Of a DNA stretch of 64,000 nucleotides, positions 63,314 through 64,000 are shown piece by piece. A program made the position numbers and the translations under genes. This DNA is from Streptomyces lavendofoliae (GTDB lineage Bacteria > Actinomycetota > Actinomycetes > Streptomycetales > Streptomycetaceae), in assembly GCF_014649735.1 (NCBI RefSeq), contig NZ_BMTP01000012.1, positions 62,001 through 126,000 of the forward strand, given 5' to 3'. The notes beneath the pieces are model-generated. The model saw only the letters and a program-made list of their open reading frames with translations, ran no database searches and was not told the DNA's origin. The first letter of the stretch is position 1, and every line of letters begins with the position of its first letter.

Positions 63314-63745
63314 TCAGCCCTTCCGCTTCCGGCCCCTGGCTCCCGGCACCGTACGGCCGACGATCACCGTACGCCGGGGCTGCTCGGCCGGCCCGTCGTT
63401 CTTGTTCCGGCTCATCGCCCGGCGCACGCCGTAGCCGAACGCCGCGACCTTGACGAGCGGTCCGCCGAAGGTGGAGGCGACCGTCGTGGAGAGCGCGGAG
63501 GCGTTGGAGGTGACTTCCTGGACGTCCGACGCGATGGCGTCGACCCGGTCGAGCTGCGTCTGCGCCGAGCGCACCGTCGCGGAGGCGTCGGCCAGCAGCG
63601 GGACCGCCTGCTCGGTCACCTCGGCCACGAGTCGGGTCGTCGCCCTGAGCGTCTGGGCCAGCCTCACCAGCACCACGGCCAGGAAGGAGACCAGGATCGC
63701 CCAGAAGACGGCCACCAGAATCCCGGCAACCTCTCCACCGGTCAC
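63314..63745 (-). CDS. DUF948-domain membrane protein
   Basis: 143 residues. One N-terminal TM helix (GILVAVFWAILVSFLAVVLV, about 7-26) is followed by a long amphipathic helix (LRATTRLVAEVTEQAVPLLA) that may form a coiled coil like chemotaxis or general-stress DUF948 proteins, and then a basic tail (GRTVPGARGRKRKG). The GTG at 63745 is the first gene of the alaS unit within the window. The domain is seen in proteins near cell-envelope genes; its role is not established. The basic C-terminal tail might bind nucleic acid or membrane. Confidence 0.82.
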   Translation of the reverse strand: MTGGEVAGILVAVFWAILVSFLAVVLVRLAQTLRATTRLVAEVTEQAVPLLADASATVRSAQTQLDRVDAIASDVQEVTSNASALSTTVASTFGGPLVKVAAFGYGVRRAMSRNKNDGPAEQPRRTVIVGRTVPGARGRKRKG

Positions 63746-63922
63746 TGCGCACCGCTCTCTGCTCGTCGGTCGTCGGTCGTCGCGTGTCGGACGCCTCGAA
63801 AAGTCGTCCTCCGAGCCTATCGCGCCGACGCTCGCCCCCCGTACCGCATTAGGAGCGGGCGGAGCCGGAGTTGTGCGGTCCGATTGTACGGAGTGCGCCT
63901 GCGCAAGTACGCTCCGTGTCCC

Positions 63923-64000
63923 ATGCGACGCAGCAATCCGAGCAATCTGCCCGCGGAGCTGAACCGGTTCGTCGGCCGCGACGACGAGATGCGCGAACTG
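63923..64000 (+). CDS. P-loop (FVGR-type) regulatory ATPase, 5' fragment
   Basis: The first 26 codons only: the sequence begins RRSNPSNLPAELNRFVGRDD and ends at the window edge. The NLPAELNRFVGRDDEM pattern precedes the Walker A site in Streptomyces STAND/NB-ARC-type regulators (AfsR- or LuxR-like, often with TPR or HTH domains). Divergent from the DUF948 gene over 177 bp. The effector and output domains cannot be seen. The call rests on one short motif, so it is tentative as to type but firm as to the reading frame. Confidence 0.65.
   Translation, partial: MRRSNPSNLPAELNRFVGRDDEMREL

Noticed and set aside
60802..63453. 883-codon plus-strand open frame opposite alaS
   Set aside because: Valine/aspartate/glycine-rich antisense shadow; alaS on the minus strand is complete and certain.

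Overview
The window is a very GC-rich, tightly packed actinobacterial chromosome segment, almost certainly from a Streptomyces. The evidence is the codon and start usage (many GTG and some TTG starts), the bldD gene, sIHF, the DasR-type chitinase promoter repeats, the SpoIIE/HATPase signalling proteins, and a gene order that I recall from the S. coelicolor core chromosome around SCO1440-SCO1503. I see no insertion sequences, CRISPR arrays, phage genes, tRNA or rRNA genes. It reads as core chromosome, not a mobile island.

Layout. 1-2.5 kb: end of a riboflavin operon (ribD-ribE-ribM, minus strand) behind an FMN riboswitch. 2.5-18.8 kb: nutrient uptake and catabolism: a secreted GH18 chitinase, a ROK regulator divergent from an MFS transporter, an NCS2 nucleobase permease, an anchored GH6 protein, a likely lysine 2-monooxygenase/5-aminovaleramidase pair (davB-davA), a cationic amino-acid-type permease with an Lrp regulator, and an SGNH hydrolase. 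18.9-24.7 kb: a stress-signalling block. An overlapping five-gene operon (RsbR-, RsbS- and RsbT-like proteins, an RsbT/RsbX-like fusion and an RsbU-like phosphatase) is followed by a single anti-sigma-type ATPase and a convergent SigB/SigF-family sigma factor. Two promoters of the GNNT-N14/15-GGGTAT/C class point at the last two genes.

24.8-38.2 kb: housekeeping genes on the minus strand: guaB1 (probable GMP reductase), a SorC-type regulator, rpe, rsmB, fmt, a helicase-dead priA, metK, coaBC, rpoZ, gmk and the sIHF gene. 38.6-48.6 kb: the complete pyrimidine operon pyrR-pyrB-pyrC-(PH-like membrane protein)-carA-carB-pyrD-pyrF, with a PyrR-binding loop next to the pyrR Shine-Dalgarno. bldD lies divergently with a consensus BldD operator in its own promoter. 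49.5-51.6 kb: pepP-like, efp and nusB. 51.8-53.5 kb: a hemerythrin protein and a proline-rich P-loop kinase-like protein. 53.6-63.7 kb: a long minus-strand run DUF948-DUF6167-alaS-ruvX-mltG-aroE, then aroC-aroK-aroB-aroQ, joined mostly by 1-4 nt stop/start overlaps. The window ends at the first 26 codons of a P-loop regulator.

How it works together. The first third forages for chitin, glucans, nucleobases and amino acids under substrate-responsive regulators (FMN riboswitch, DasR, ROK, Lrp). The stress block can switch a general-stress sigma factor through phosphorylation of STAS proteins. The rest supplies nucleotides, aromatic amino acids, SAM, CoA, initiator tRNA and alanyl-tRNA, plus the developmental master repressor BldD. 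I found no wholly unknown system. The most interesting items are the stress module with its promoter wiring, the davBA pair, an Xaa-Pro peptidase-like protein with three altered metal ligands, and several intact regulatory RNA and operator sites.
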